A stretch of 64,000 bases of DNA from CAVUBL01 sp963739795 (GTDB taxonomy: Bacteria > Acidobacteriota > Thermoanaerobaculia > Multivoradales > DATKCC01): positions 1 to 64,000 of the forward strand of contig CAVUBL010000011.1 of the NCBI GenBank assembly GCA_963739795.1. Reading direction: 5' to 3'. This document shows positions 32,825 to 41,763 of the stretch, piece by piece (the stretch's first letter is position 1; every line of letters begins with the position of its first letter). Under the pieces are notes generated by a model. That model did not search any database, was not told the DNA's origin, and was given only the letters and a program-made list of their open reading frames with translations. The translations under genes were made by a program, and so were the position numbers.

Positions 32825-35800
32825 ATGAGCTCACCACAAGGGCCAGCGCACCGTCGGAGGCGACCTACCTGCCGGTCGGACTGGCGCAAATTGCTGGCGC
32901 TCGGGGGCGTGCTGGCCCTCGGCGCAGCACCGGTCTCGGCGGTAAGCGTCGGCGACGAAACCGCGCTGCGCAGCGCCATCTTCGCCGCTAACGGCGGCGG
33001 CGACGCCACCATCAACCTCACCGGCGACATCACGCTGACCCGGTCGCTGCCGATGATCTCGTCGAGCGTCACCGTGAACGGCGGTGGCCACACGCTCGAC
33101 GCGGCCAACACGGGCCGCGCCTTCTTCGTCGAGAGCGGCACCGTGACGATCAGCGACGTCACCATCAACAACGCGATGGCCGGGGGCGGCGACGGCGGCG
33201 ATACGGGTGTCTTCGGCGGGGGCGGCGGCGGTGGTTTGGGCGCCGGCGCGGCGGTCTTCGTCAACACCGGTGCGGACGTCACGCTCGTCAACGTCACTGT
33301 GGGCGATGCCACTTCGCGGGGTGGTGCTGGCGGCTCCAACAATGCTCTCCCCTCACCTTCGGGTTCCGACGGTGGGGGTGGCGGCGGGTTGGGCGGCAAC
33401 GGTGGTACCGGCGAGTTCGGCGGCGGCGGGGGTGGCGGGTACCAGGGCTTGGGGGGAAACGCACGGAACTTCGGCGGCGGGGGCGGCGGTGGTGAGTTCG
33501 GCAACGGCGGCGTCGGCACCTTCGCCGCCGGCGGCAATGCCGGTGGTGGGGGTGGCGGCAGGGAGGGTAACGGCGGCAACGGAGTCCTTGGTGGCGGCGG
33601 CGGTGGAGGCGGCGCCACCGCCAACGGTGGTAGCGGAACGAGCGGCGGCGTCGGCGGCAGCGGTGGCGGCAGTGAGGGGGGCGCCGGCGGTGACAGCGCC
33701 ATGGCCGGAAGTGGCGGGGCGGCGCTCGGAGGAGGAGGAGGCGGCGGCGCCAGCAGCAGTACTGGCGGCGCCGGCGGCAGCGGAGGCTTCGCCGGTGGCG
33801 GGGGCGGCGGCGGGGAGGGCAGCTTGGGCGCGACCGGCGGTACCGGCGGCGGCGGCGGGGGTGCCGGCACCGGCAGCGGTGACACGGGCGGTACGGGTGG
33901 CGACTTCGGGGGCGGGGGCGGCGGCGATTACTCGAGCGGTACCCACGGTGGCACCGGCGGATTCGGCGGCGGAGGAGGCGGTGGTGGTGTGGGAGGTGTC
34001 GGCGGGTTCGGCGGCGGCGGCGGTGGCACGGGCCTCGGTAGCGGCGCTGCAGGCGGCGCATTCGGCGGCAAGGGAGGCGGATTAGGGGGTGACGGCGGGG
34101 GCGGCGCAGCCCTGGGAGGCGCCGTCTTCGTCCGCGACGGCGGAACCCTCAAGGTCACCGACGGTAGCTTCGCCGGCACCTACACCGTCACCGGCGGGAC
34201 CACCGGCGGCACTGGTGGCGCCACCGCCGGCAAGGCTCGAGGGACGGTCATGTTCCTGAACGGCACGGCCACGACGACGCTCGACGTGACCGCCGGCACC
34301 CAGACCATCGCCGGCACCGACGCCATCGCCGGCGACGGCGGCCTGATCAAGACGGGTTCCGGCACCCTCGCCATCACCGGCGTCAACGCGAACTACTCCG
34401 GCGCGACCACCGTCGGCGCCGGCACGCTGGCGGTGAACGGCTCGATCACCAACTCCGCTACCACGGTGAGCTCCGGCGGCACGCTCGGCGGCACCGGGAC
34501 GGTTGGCGCCATCACCGTGATGGACGGCGGCATCCTGGCGCCGGGGGCCAGCGCCGGCACCCTGTCCAGTGGCACTGCGGTACTGAGCGGCGCGGCCCTG
34601 CTGAGCTATGAATTGGACACCCCCGGCGGGACCAATGACCGACTGGCCATTACCGGCGACCTGACCTTGGACGGCATCTTGAACATCACCGACCTGGGCG
34701 GCTTCGGGGTAGGCACCTACACGCTGATGACCTACACCGGCGCGCTCACCGACAACGGCCTGACCCTTGGCGCCCCGCCCGCGGGTCTCGTCACCGCCAT
34801 CGACACCAGTGTGTCGGGCGAAGTGAATCTGGTCGTCGAAGCCGAGAACCCGGCGTTGGCGCTGGTCAAGACCGGCACCCTGAACGACGACGACGGCACC
34901 CCGGGCCTGAGCGCCGGCGACTCCATCAGCTATGCCTTCAAGGTGACCAACACCGGCAACGTGCCGCTGACCGCCATCACGCTGAGCGATCCCCAAGCGA
35001 CCCTCACCGGAGGCCCGATCGCCAGCCTTGCGCCCGGGGTGAGCGACACTGCGACGTTCACCGGGAGCTACACGCTCACGCAGGCCGACATCGACGCCGG
35101 GAGCTTCACCAACACGGCGAAGGCGAGTAGTGCTCAAGCGGCCGGCGCCAACGACAGCGACACCCAGACGCTCACCGGCGCGCCGGCGTTGAGCGTGGCC
35201 AAGGCGCTGACCGGCAATGCGGACGAAGACCTGAGCGGCGATGTCAGCCTGGGCGACACCCTGACCTACTCAGTGACGGCGACCAACAGCGGCAACGTGA
35301 CCTTGGCCAATGTCGTGGTCAGCGATGATCTGATCACTCCGGGCGGCGGAACGACGCCGTGCGCCAGCGTGGCGCCAGGCGGGAGCTGCACGCTGACCGG
35401 CGCCTATGTCGTGCAACAAAGCGACGTGGACGCCGGCCAGGTCGTCAACACCGGCACTGGCGACTCGAATCAGACCGCTCCGGTGACCGACCAGGTCACC
35501 ACGCCGGTGAGTCAGAGCTACGAGGTGGTGATCACCCCCGGCCCAGTGGACTTCGGCACGCAGACCGTGGGCACGGCCAGCGCGGCGATGAGCGCGACGT
35601 TGCAGAATGCCGGCAATGTCACTCTCAATGTCGCCAGCGTTTCCGCGCCGGGAGCACCGTTCGCGGCGGCCGGCGGTACCTGCGGCGCAGCGCCGTTCGC
35701 CCTTCCACCAGCGGCGTCGTGCACGCTGGATTTCACCTTCAACCCCACCTCTGCCGGCGCCTTCGATGCCACCGTCGACGTCATCAGCAACGCGCCGTCG

Positions 35801-35935
35801 AGCCCGGACACCGTCACCCTGGCCGGCACCGGCAGGCAACCCGTGATCGTGGTGCCGGCGCTCCAACCCTGGGGATTGGCGCTGCTGGCGGGCATGCTGG
35901 CCCTGTTCGGGTGGCTGGGAATCCGAAATAGGTGA
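32825..35935 (+). CDS. Glycine-rich surface protein with autotransporter-type repeat, DUF11-like repeats and IPTL-CTERM-like tail
   Basis: A 1036-aa protein with a hydrophobic export segment near 24-40 (LLALGGVLALGAAPVSA). About 45-120 is a beta-helix-like start, about 120-440 is an extreme Gly-rich repeat region (GGGGGGG runs broken by Gly-Thr/Ser), and about 490-560 is an autotransporter-associated beta-strand repeat (GGLIKTGSGTLAITG). About 680-880 holds two conserved-repeat (DUF11/DUF7507-like) domains (KVTNTGNVPLTAITLSDP), and about 890-1000 a choice-of-anchor-D-like domain. The end (VPALQPWGLALLAGMLALFG plus basic residues) resembles the IPTL-CTERM sorting signal. AGGAG precedes the ATG at 32825. 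Probably anchored at the outer surface; the Gly-rich region may be adhesive. Confidence 0.85.
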   Translation: MSSPQGPAHRRRRPTCRSDWRKLLALGGVLALGAAPVSAVSVGDETALRSAIFAANGGGDATINLTGDITLTRSLPMISSSVTVNGGGHTLDAANTGRAFFVESGTVTISDVTINNAMAGGGDGGDTGVFGGGGGGGLGAGAAVFVNTGADVTLVNVTVGDATSRGGAGGSNNALPSPSGSDGGGGGGLGGNGGTGEFGGGGGGGYQGLGGNARNFGGGGGGGEFGNGGVGTFAAGGNAGGGGGGREGNGGNGVLGGGGGGGGATANGGSGTSGGVGGSGGGSEGGAGGDSAMAGSGGAALGGGGGGGASSSTGGAGGSGGFAGGGGGGGEGSLGATGGTGGGGGGAGTGSGDTGGTGGDFGGGGGGDYSSGTHGGTGGFGGGGGGGGVGGVGGFGGGGGGTGLGSGAAGGAFGGKGGGLGGDGGGGAALGGAVFVRDGGTLKVTDGSFAGTYTVTGGTTGGTGGATAGKARGTVMFLNGTATTTLDVTAGTQTIAGTDAIAGDGGLIKTGSGTLAITGVNANYSGATTVGAGTLAVNGSITNSATTVSSGGTLGGTGTVGAITVMDGGILAPGASAGTLSSGTAVLSGAALLSYELDTPGGTNDRLAITGDLTLDGILNITDLGGFGVGTYTLMTYTGALTDNGLTLGAPPAGLVTAIDTSVSGEVNLVVEAENPALALVKTGTLNDDDGTPGLSAGDSISYAFKVTNTGNVPLTAITLSDPQATLTGGPIASLAPGVSDTATFTGSYTLTQADIDAGSFTNTAKASSAQAAGANDSDTQTLTGAPALSVAKALTGNADEDLSGDVSLGDTLTYSVTATNSGNVTLANVVVSDDLITPGGGTTPCASVAPGGSCTLTGAYVVQQSDVDAGQVVNTGTGDSNQTAPVTDQVTTPVSQSYEVVITPGPVDFGTQTVGTASAAMSATLQNAGNVTLNVASVSAPGAPFAAAGGTCGAAPFALPPAASCTLDFTFNPTSAGAFDATVDVISNAPSSPDTVTLAGTGRQPVIVVPALQPWGLALLAGMLALFGWLGIRNR

Positions 35936-36027
35936 GGCGGTATTCGCTGGGGCGGTTTCCATCGCGAGCTGCCGCTCATTCCGGAGATCTCCGCCGCCCG
36001 CCGCCGCCGCCGAGCGCAGATGTCAGG
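35936..36027. other. Spacer after the surface protein
   Basis: Short GC-rich spacer with a CCGCCGCCGCCG run near 35998-36010. No gene; it may contain a terminator but no clear stem is seen. Confidence 0.3.
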
Positions 36028-36306
36028 CTAGGAGTCTGCGCGGCAGAAACGCGCAGTCGCGTTGCGAGCGCCGTGGGGTCGGATACGAGGCACCGCGACG
36101 CAGGCGATGCCGAGCCATCGTCGAGGAGCGGGAACGAAGTAGACGGCCGCACGCCGCCGCAACCCTTCGGGCGCAAGGGGGTTACGGGCTGTCTCCGGCG
36201 TTGCTCGTCGTCCACGATGTCCCTGCATCGCCTCCTCCTCGCGCCTTGGATCCACCCCGTAAGACCCTTGCGCGCGGCTACGTGTTTCTGCCGCGCAGAC
36301 TCCTAG
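36028..36306. mobile_element. MITE-like element A with 26-bp terminal inverted repeats
   Basis: The left end CTAGGAGTCTGCGCGGCAGA (36028 onward, 26 bp) and the right end at 36281-36306 are inverted copies with one mismatch; similarity continues inward for about 8 more bases. The 279-bp body has no credible coding frame. CTAG occurs at both tips, consistent with a CTAG-type target duplication or with the TIR itself. No transposase is present, so it is non-autonomous. Confidence 0.65.
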
Positions 36307-36468
36307 TGGTCCGTCAACCTTCAATTGACGGGTCCCACCGGTCCTTCACGCCGCTGGCGGCGTTGCTCCTCCTCGACGTAGGCCCCGCTACGCCTGCGTC
36401 GGAGCGCCTGGCCAGCGACGCGAAATCCTCGCCGGATACCCTGTCAATTGAAGGTTGACGGACCACTA
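36304..36468. mobile_element. MITE-like element B with perfect 26-bp terminal inverted repeats
   Basis: TAGTGGTCCGTCAACCTTCA (36304 onward) extends to a 26-bp repeat whose exact complement closes the element at 36443-36468. The body contains CCTTCACGCCGCTGGCGGCG, the palindrome family seen at 32624 and 11289. It abuts element A, sharing TAG at 36304-36306, so one element was inserted into the tip of the other. Confidence 0.7.
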
Positions 36469-36873
36469 GGAGAACGCTGACGATCCACGGCAGGCCGTCG
36501 TAGGGATAGGGGACTGCTCTTCGCAGCACCTTGCAGGTTCAGGGGGTGGAGTGGGCTCGCAGGGGGGCCGAGCGGCGCGCTCAGGCGTCTCAAGAGAGCG
36601 TAGCTCGCGCTCAGTGAGCCCCCGTCCCACCCGTGCCCGAGCCCTGGCAGCCCGCCTGGGAATGAACCTCTGACCGAGGACCCCGTTGGAGACGCTCTCG
36701 TCGTATTTTCTACGGGCCCGGCGACGCCCAGTCTAGGTAGAAAGTGCTCTTACCGCTCGGGAGGCTGAGGGGTACGTTGAGTGCACGGTCCCGGCCAGCC
36801 GCGCCCGACCCGGACCGCAATGGAACGGCGCCAAGACTCGGCGCAACGCGGGCTCAGGGGAGAGAAGATACCC
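36469..36873. other. Intergenic region upstream of the PRC-barrel gene
   Basis: About 400 bp with no supported gene. It probably holds the promoter of the downstream cluster; the stretch 36705-36745 (CGTATTTTCTACGG, GTCTAGGTAGAAAGTG) is AT-richer than its surroundings. GGGGAGAGAAG lies before the PRC-barrel ATG. Confidence 0.35.
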
Positions 36874-37329
36874 ATGCTGCGAAGTCTGAAAGACCTCAAA
36901 GGGTACCAGGTGAGCGCCACCGACGGCGACCTGGGAAGCGTCGTGGATTTCCTCTTCGACGACCAGCGCTGGGTCATTCGCCACCTGGTCGTCGAGACGG
37001 GCGGCTTTCTCGCGGGGCACGGCGTGCTCATCTCGCCGATCTCCTTTCGCAATGCCGAGTGGGCGACCCACCGCTTCCACCTGGTGTTGACCGAGGACGA
37101 GGTAAGAAACAGCCCGAGCGTCGAGGTCGACAAGCCGGTCTCGCGCCAGCACGAGCAGGACTACTACCGCTACTATGGCTATCCGTACTACTGGCGGTTC
37201 ACGGGACCTTGGGGCATGGGTGGCTATCCGAGCATGCTGGCCTCAGGCAGGACGATGACCGAGGACCTTGCCGATCCTTCCGACGAGGCACCCGGCCATC
37301 CCACCCGAAAGAAAGCGGTGACCCAATGA
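36874..37329 (+). CDS. PRC-barrel domain protein
   Basis: A 151-aa protein. Residues 1-85 are a PRC-barrel (LRSLKDLKGYQVSATDGDLG, VVDFLFDDQRWVIRHLVVET), a small beta-barrel found in photosynthetic reaction-centre H subunits and in stress-related bacterial proteins. The C-terminal part is Tyr-rich (YYRYYGYPYYW) and then acidic. The start at 36874 follows GGGGAGAGAAG and begins directly with the domain; an in-frame ATG at 36781 adds 31 low-complexity residues. The stop overlaps the next ATG (ATGA). In related clusters such genes accompany general-stress and sugar-phosphate genes, which fits this context; the exact role is unknown. Confidence 0.8.
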   Translation: MLRSLKDLKGYQVSATDGDLGSVVDFLFDDQRWVIRHLVVETGGFLAGHGVLISPISFRNAEWATHRFHLVLTEDEVRNSPSVEVDKPVSRQHEQDYYRYYGYPYYWRFTGPWGMGGYPSMLASGRTMTEDLADPSDEAPGHPTRKKAVTQ

Positions 37330-37877
37330 TGAGCTCTTGGTGGCTGTTGTGGATGGTGTTCATGTTCGTCTTTCTTTTCTCGCCGGGCAGCTATGGCTGG
37401 GGCTATCGCAGCTGGGGGCCGCCATGCCCGAGATACGTCCCGGGACGCCGCGGGCAACGCGCTGCCGCCATCGGCGATCCGGCGCCCTTTGACCACCACG
37501 CCTGGGGCTGGGGCGGCGACCTCGTGTGGACGGCTCCCATCATGGGGATGATCAGGTCGTCTTTGCGTCGTGGTGGCGCTGAGTTGGCGACATCACGGGT
37601 CGACCGGGAGAACGAAGCGCAGCTGGATGAGCTCGGCGACGATCCCGGCCAGGTGGGATCCGACAGTGGAGGACAGTCGGGCGACCCGCAGGGTCTATCG
37701 CCGATTGCGGACGAGGCGGACGAGAGCGTCCAGGAATTGGCCGAGACCGGGCAGGCCTATGAGGCCGACGTCGTGGCGGGGGTGGAGGACGCCGACGACC
37801 ACCCGGAGAGACCTGTTTACACCCACGAGAGAGACGGTCAATCAGCAGATATCGAACCCGGTAGCAAAGCCGGTTGA
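37326..37877 (+). CDS. Hypothetical protein with one N-terminal membrane segment
   Basis: A 183-aa protein coupled to the PRC-barrel gene by ATGA. Residues 3-22 form a membrane segment (WWLLWMVFMFVFLFSP), followed by a Gly/Trp/Pro-rich stretch (YGWGYRSWGPP) and a soluble acidic half containing GQVGSDSGGQSGDPQGLS and a Glu/Asp-rich tail (QAYEADVVAGVEDADD). No enzyme motif is recognised. The distinctive Gly-Ser-Asp and EADVV blocks look like a conserved, uncharacterised family. It may anchor the PRC-barrel partner to the membrane, but this is only an inference from coupling. Confidence 0.6.
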   Translation: MMSSWWLLWMVFMFVFLFSPGSYGWGYRSWGPPCPRYVPGRRGQRAAAIGDPAPFDHHAWGWGGDLVWTAPIMGMIRSSLRRGGAELATSRVDRENEAQLDELGDDPGQVGSDSGGQSGDPQGLSPIADEADESVQELAETGQAYEADVVAGVEDADDHPERPVYTHERDGQSADIEPGSKAG

Positions 37878-37937
37878 ATTCAGCCTCGCCAACTCCTCCA
37901 CATCGGCTAGGACTCGCCGTAAAGCTTCCGCGTCAGA

Positions 37938-39233
37938 ATGCTCGAAGAGATCCAGCGCCGCGCGTTCGGCTACTTCTCGCACGAGACCAACCGCGCCAAC
38001 GGACTGGTGGCCGACAAGACACGCGCGGATTGGCCGGCGAGCATCGCGGCAGTGGGGCTGGCGCTCACGGCGTACCCGGTCGGAGTCGAGCGAGGGTTCC
38101 TACCGCGCGCCGATGCGGCAGAGCGGACGCTCACTACCCTGCGTTTCTTCTGGCGGAGCAAGCAGGGCCCCGAGCCCGAGGCGACCGGCCACAAGGGCTT
38201 CTATTATCACTTTCTCGACATGCAGACCGGTGCGCGCGCCTGGCAGTGCGAGCTGTCGACCGTCGATTCCGCGCTTCTCCTCGGAGGCATGTTGACGGCC
38301 GCGGAATACTTCGACGCAGACGCGCCGGCGGAGCGCGAGATTCGCGATCTCGCCGAGCGTTTGTATGCCCGCGTCGATTGGCGATGGGCCCAGAACGGCG
38401 AAGCCACGGTGACCCACGGCTGGAGGCCCGAGGGCGGATTCCTTCCGTATCGATGGCACGGGTACGACGAGGCGCTGCTGCTCTACGTGCTCGGTCTCGG
38501 GTCGCCGACGTACCCGCTTTCCGCGGAGAGCTATCGGGCGTGGGCGGCCACCTATGACTGGAGGACCGTCTTCGATATTCAGTACCTGTATGCGGGGCCG
38601 CTGTTCACCCACCAGCTCTCCCATCTGTGGATCGATTTTCGTGGCATCCAGGACGCGTTCATGCGGGAGCATGGGCTCGACTACTTCGAGAACAGCCGGC
38701 GCGCCACACGGGTGCAGCAGCAGTACGGCATCCGCAATCCCCGCGGCTACGCCGGCTACGGCGAGCTCTGCTGGGGCCTCACTGCGAGCGACGGCCCGGG
38801 CGAGGTGACCCGGGAGGTACATGGTGTCGAGTTGCGGTTCTTCGACTACCGGGCCCGGGCGGTGCCCGACGGCCCCGACGACGGCACACTCGCTCCCTGG
38901 GCCGTCGTCGCCTCGCTGCCGTTCGCGCCGGAGATCGTGCTGCCGACCATTTCGCACTTTCTGCAGCTTCACCTCGGCGACCTCCACCCCTACGGTTTCA
39001 AGGCCACGTTCAATCCAACCTTCCCTGACCCGAGTGGTTCTCCGCTCGGCTGGGTTTCGCCGTGGCACTTCGGCCTCAACCAGGGCCCGATCGTCGTGAT
39101 GATCGAGAACCATCAATCGGGATTGGTCTGGAACCTGACCCGCGGGTGCGCGCCCGTCGTTGCCGGGCTGCGAGCCGCCGGGTTCACCGGCGGCTGGCTG
39201 CCGAGCGAGGACAGCAAGAGAGCGGCGAGCTGA
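37938..39233 (+). CDS. Glucoamylase-like glycoside hydrolase (Glycoamylase family)
   Basis: A 431-aa protein of the PF10091 Glycoamylase type: IQRRAFGYFSHETNRANGLV at the start, ELSTVDSALLLGGMLTAAEYF, EGGFLPYRWHGYDEALLLYV, and HPYGFKATFNPTF near the end. These (alpha/alpha)6-barrel enzymes act on glucans; characterised relatives include beta-1,2-glucanases, so the linkage is not certain. Acidic residues in the HGYDEA and GELCWG segments are candidate catalytic ones. No signal peptide is seen, suggesting a cytoplasmic enzyme feeding the phosphoglucomutase gene next door. No good ribosome site precedes the ATG, so the exact start is uncertain. Confidence 0.85.
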   Translation: MLEEIQRRAFGYFSHETNRANGLVADKTRADWPASIAAVGLALTAYPVGVERGFLPRADAAERTLTTLRFFWRSKQGPEPEATGHKGFYYHFLDMQTGARAWQCELSTVDSALLLGGMLTAAEYFDADAPAEREIRDLAERLYARVDWRWAQNGEATVTHGWRPEGGFLPYRWHGYDEALLLYVLGLGSPTYPLSAESYRAWAATYDWRTVFDIQYLYAGPLFTHQLSHLWIDFRGIQDAFMREHGLDYFENSRRATRVQQQYGIRNPRGYAGYGELCWGLTASDGPGEVTREVHGVELRFFDYRARAVPDGPDDGTLAPWAVVASLPFAPEIVLPTISHFLQLHLGDLHPYGFKATFNPTFPDPSGSPLGWVSPWHFGLNQGPIVVMIENHQSGLVWNLTRGCAPVVAGLRAAGFTGGWLPSEDSKRAAS

Positions 39234-39319
39234 GCGATGCGCGCCGTGCCGCCGTCGAGCTCGTCGAACATCTTCCTTCGTCGCGAGTGGTCCCCGATCT
39301 TCCTGCGGGAGCAAGAGGC

Positions 39320-40999
39320 ATGAAGATCAGCCCCCTCGCCGGTAAGCCGGCTCCCCCGTCGCTGCTGGTGAACGTGCCCCGGCTGGTGAGCGCCTACTAC
39401 ACGGAGGTGCCCGACCCTGAGGTCGCCGGGCAGCAAGTCGCCTTCGGCACCTCGGGTCATCGGGGTTCCTCGTTGCTCCTCAGCTTCAACGAAGCGCACA
39501 TCCTCGCTATCACGCAGGCCATCTGCCGCTACCGCGTCCAGCACGCCATCGACGGCCCACTGTTCCTGGGTATCGACACCCACGCGCTCTCCGTGCCGGC
39601 GTGCGCCACTGCGCTCGAGGTGCTGGCCGCCAACGACGTGGACGTCATGCTGGCGGAGGGTGACGAATACACCCCGACGCCGGCGGTATCGCACGCCATC
39701 CTCACCTACAACCGCGGGCGCACCGCCGGCCTGGCGGACGGCATCGTCGTCACGCCCTCGCACAATCCGCCGGAGGATGGCGGCTTCAAGTACAACCCGC
39801 CCAACGGGGGGCCGGCAGAGACCGGTGTCACCCGCTGGATCGAAGCCCAGGCCAACGAGCTCTTGAAGCTGGGCCTCGAGGGCGTCAAGCGAGTGCCGCA
39901 CGCGCGGGCGCTACGCGCCGCCACCACCCACCGCTACGACTACCTCCATACCTATGTGAACGATCTCGGCAGCGTGATCGACATGGAGGCGATCGCCGGC
40001 GCGAGCCTCCGCCTGGCCGTCGATCCCCTCGGTGGGGCCGGCGTCCACTACTGGGCGCCGATCGCCGAGCGTTACGGGCTCGACCTCACGGTGGTCAGCG
40101 ACACCGTCGATCCGACCTTCGCCTTCATGACGGTGGATTGGGACGGCCGCATCCGGATGGACCCCTCGTCGCCCTACGCGATGCAGCGCCTGATCGCGCT
40201 CGGGGATCGCTTCGACATCGCGTTCGCCTGCGACACCGACCACGACCGGCACGGGATCGTCACTCCGAGCTCGGGTCTATTGCCTCCCAACCACTACCTC
40301 GCGGTCGCCATCCATCACCTGTTCCCGCATCGCCGGCACTGGCCGGCGAGCTCCGCGGTAGGCAAGACCGTGGTGAGCAGCGCGATGATCGATCGGGTGA
40401 CGGCGAAGCTGCGGCGAAAGCTGTACGAGGTGCCGGTGGGGTTCAAGTGGTTCGCCGACGGTCTCTACGACGGCTCCCTCGCCTTCGGCGGCGAGGAGAG
40501 CGCCGGCGCCTCCTTCCTCCGCCGCGACGGCACGGTCTGGACGACGGACAAGGACGGCATCGTGCCGGCACTGCTGGCGGCAGAGATCACCGCAAGCACC
40601 GGGCGCGATCCGGGCGAGATCTATCGCCGGCTGACGGCCGAGCTCGGCGAGCCGGTCGCCGACCGGGTCGAAGCGCCCGCCACCCCGGCGCAGAAGCAGC
40701 GGCTGGCGGCGCTCTCGCCGCAGCAGGTTCAGTGCTCCGAGCTGGCCGGGGAAACGGTCCAGAGCATCCTCAGTGAGGCGCCGGGGAACCATGCGCCGAT
40801 CGGTGGGGTGAAAGTCACCGCGGCCACCGGTTGGTTCGCCGCCCGGCCGTCCGGCACGGAGGCCATCTACAAGATCTATGCGGAGAGCTTTGGCGGGAAG
40901 GATCACCTGCGTCGCATCGTCGAGGAGGCGCAGTCGATCGTGGACCACGCGCTCGCAGCCCCGACAACGAACCTGACCGAAAAAGGGCGAGGGACATGA
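39320..40999 (+). CDS. pgm: Phosphoglucomutase (alpha-D-glucose phosphate-specific)
   Basis: A 559-aa enzyme interconverting glucose 1-phosphate and glucose 6-phosphate. It has the substrate loop TSGHRG (44-49), the phosphoserine loop TPSHNPPEDGGFKYNPPNGG near 150, the Mg loop DTDHDRHG near 310, the sugar loop GGEESAGASF and the phosphate-binding end RPSGTEAIYKIYAESF, so it is complete. The start at 39320 gives the usual family N-terminus (MKISPLAGKPAP); a longer frame to 39062 overlaps the hydrolase gene and is unlikely. It joins glycogen/glucan breakdown to the oxidative pentose phosphate genes around it. It ends in ATGA overlap with the DUF4396 gene. Confidence 0.95.
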   Translation: MKISPLAGKPAPPSLLVNVPRLVSAYYTEVPDPEVAGQQVAFGTSGHRGSSLLLSFNEAHILAITQAICRYRVQHAIDGPLFLGIDTHALSVPACATALEVLAANDVDVMLAEGDEYTPTPAVSHAILTYNRGRTAGLADGIVVTPSHNPPEDGGFKYNPPNGGPAETGVTRWIEAQANELLKLGLEGVKRVPHARALRAATTHRYDYLHTYVNDLGSVIDMEAIAGASLRLAVDPLGGAGVHYWAPIAERYGLDLTVVSDTVDPTFAFMTVDWDGRIRMDPSSPYAMQRLIALGDRFDIAFACDTDHDRHGIVTPSSGLLPPNHYLAVAIHHLFPHRRHWPASSAVGKTVVSSAMIDRVTAKLRRKLYEVPVGFKWFADGLYDGSLAFGGEESAGASFLRRDGTVWTTDKDGIVPALLAAEITASTGRDPGEIYRRLTAELGEPVADRVEAPATPAQKQRLAALSPQQVQCSELAGETVQSILSEAPGNHAPIGGVKVTAATGWFAARPSGTEAIYKIYAESFGGKDHLRRIVEEAQSIVDHALAAPTTNLTEKGRGT

Positions 41000-41706
41000 G
41001 CTTCGAGCTCTTTCGATTTCTCGCGCAACCCTCCTTCGTGATCCCTTGGTATGGCGTCGGTGCGCTCGCGGCCGCCTGGGTTCTGTACGACACCCTGACC
41101 GCCAATCGACACGTCACGCCGGCGCTGAAGGCAGCGTGGCCGATCATCGTGCTGTTCTTCTCGGTTCTCGGCCTGGCCCTGTACATCGCGAGCTGTCGTC
41201 CCAGCGGCATCGGTGCGCTCCAGAAGCGATCGGGAGACGCCCAGGCCAGACGAGCGCACCATGAGTTTACCGCCGACACCTGGAAGAGGGTCGTCGGCTC
41301 CGACATTCACTGCGTCGGGGGTGACGGACTGGGGATCATGAGCGCGATGGTCGTCACCCGACTGCTCGGTTTCTCGTTCTGGCCGGAGCTCTGGACGGAG
41401 TACGTCTTTGGCTTCGCTTTCGGCTGGTTTCTGTTCCAGATTCCCGCGATGCGTCACATGGGGCATTCCTGGCTGACGGCGATGTGGAAGGGCGGCCGTG
41501 CCGAGTTCTTTTCGATGGCGACGGTGATGCTGGGGATGGCCCTGGTCATGCGATTCGTCACGCCGAGCATCGTCGGGCATCCGCCCAGGCCGGACACGGC
41601 TGCGTTCTGGGGTTTCGGCGCACTGGGCCTGCTGGTCGGGTCCATCGTCACGTATCCGATGAACTGGTGGCTGGTGAGAATCGGCTGGAAGCACGGCATG
41701 ACATGA
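40996..41706 (+). CDS. DUF4396 membrane protein
   Basis: A 236-aa membrane protein overlapping the pgm stop by 4 nt. Hydrophobic segments are visible at about 13-30, 45-65, 118-140 and 170-235. The conserved His-rich part HCVGGDGLGIMSAMV and the following FWPELWTEYVFGFAFGW are typical of DUF4396, a family often found next to metal or copper handling and sugar-phosphate stress genes. No mechanism is established. Conserved His/Met residues (FQIPAMRHMGHSW) could bind a metal, which is speculation. The position inside the carbohydrate operon is clear. Confidence 0.8.
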   Translation: MSFELFRFLAQPSFVIPWYGVGALAAAWVLYDTLTANRHVTPALKAAWPIIVLFFSVLGLALYIASCRPSGIGALQKRSGDAQARRAHHEFTADTWKRVVGSDIHCVGGDGLGIMSAMVVTRLLGFSFWPELWTEYVFGFAFGWFLFQIPAMRHMGHSWLTAMWKGGRAEFFSMATVMLGMALVMRFVTPSIVGHPPRPDTAAFWGFGALGLLVGSIVTYPMNWWLVRIGWKHGMT

Positions 41707-41763
41707 CGAGCGGCGGGGTACGGACCGCCGGAAACGCTCACGAGCGGAGGCAAGGAGGGTCGG

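Noticed and set aside
32752..33885. Proline-rich minus-strand frame
   Set aside because: Antisense reading of the Gly-rich repeats, since GGN codons read as NCC; no start context.
33190..34110. Possible CRISPR-like or satellite array
   Set aside because: The repetition is GGN-coded glycine within one long frame, without uniform repeats and spacers.
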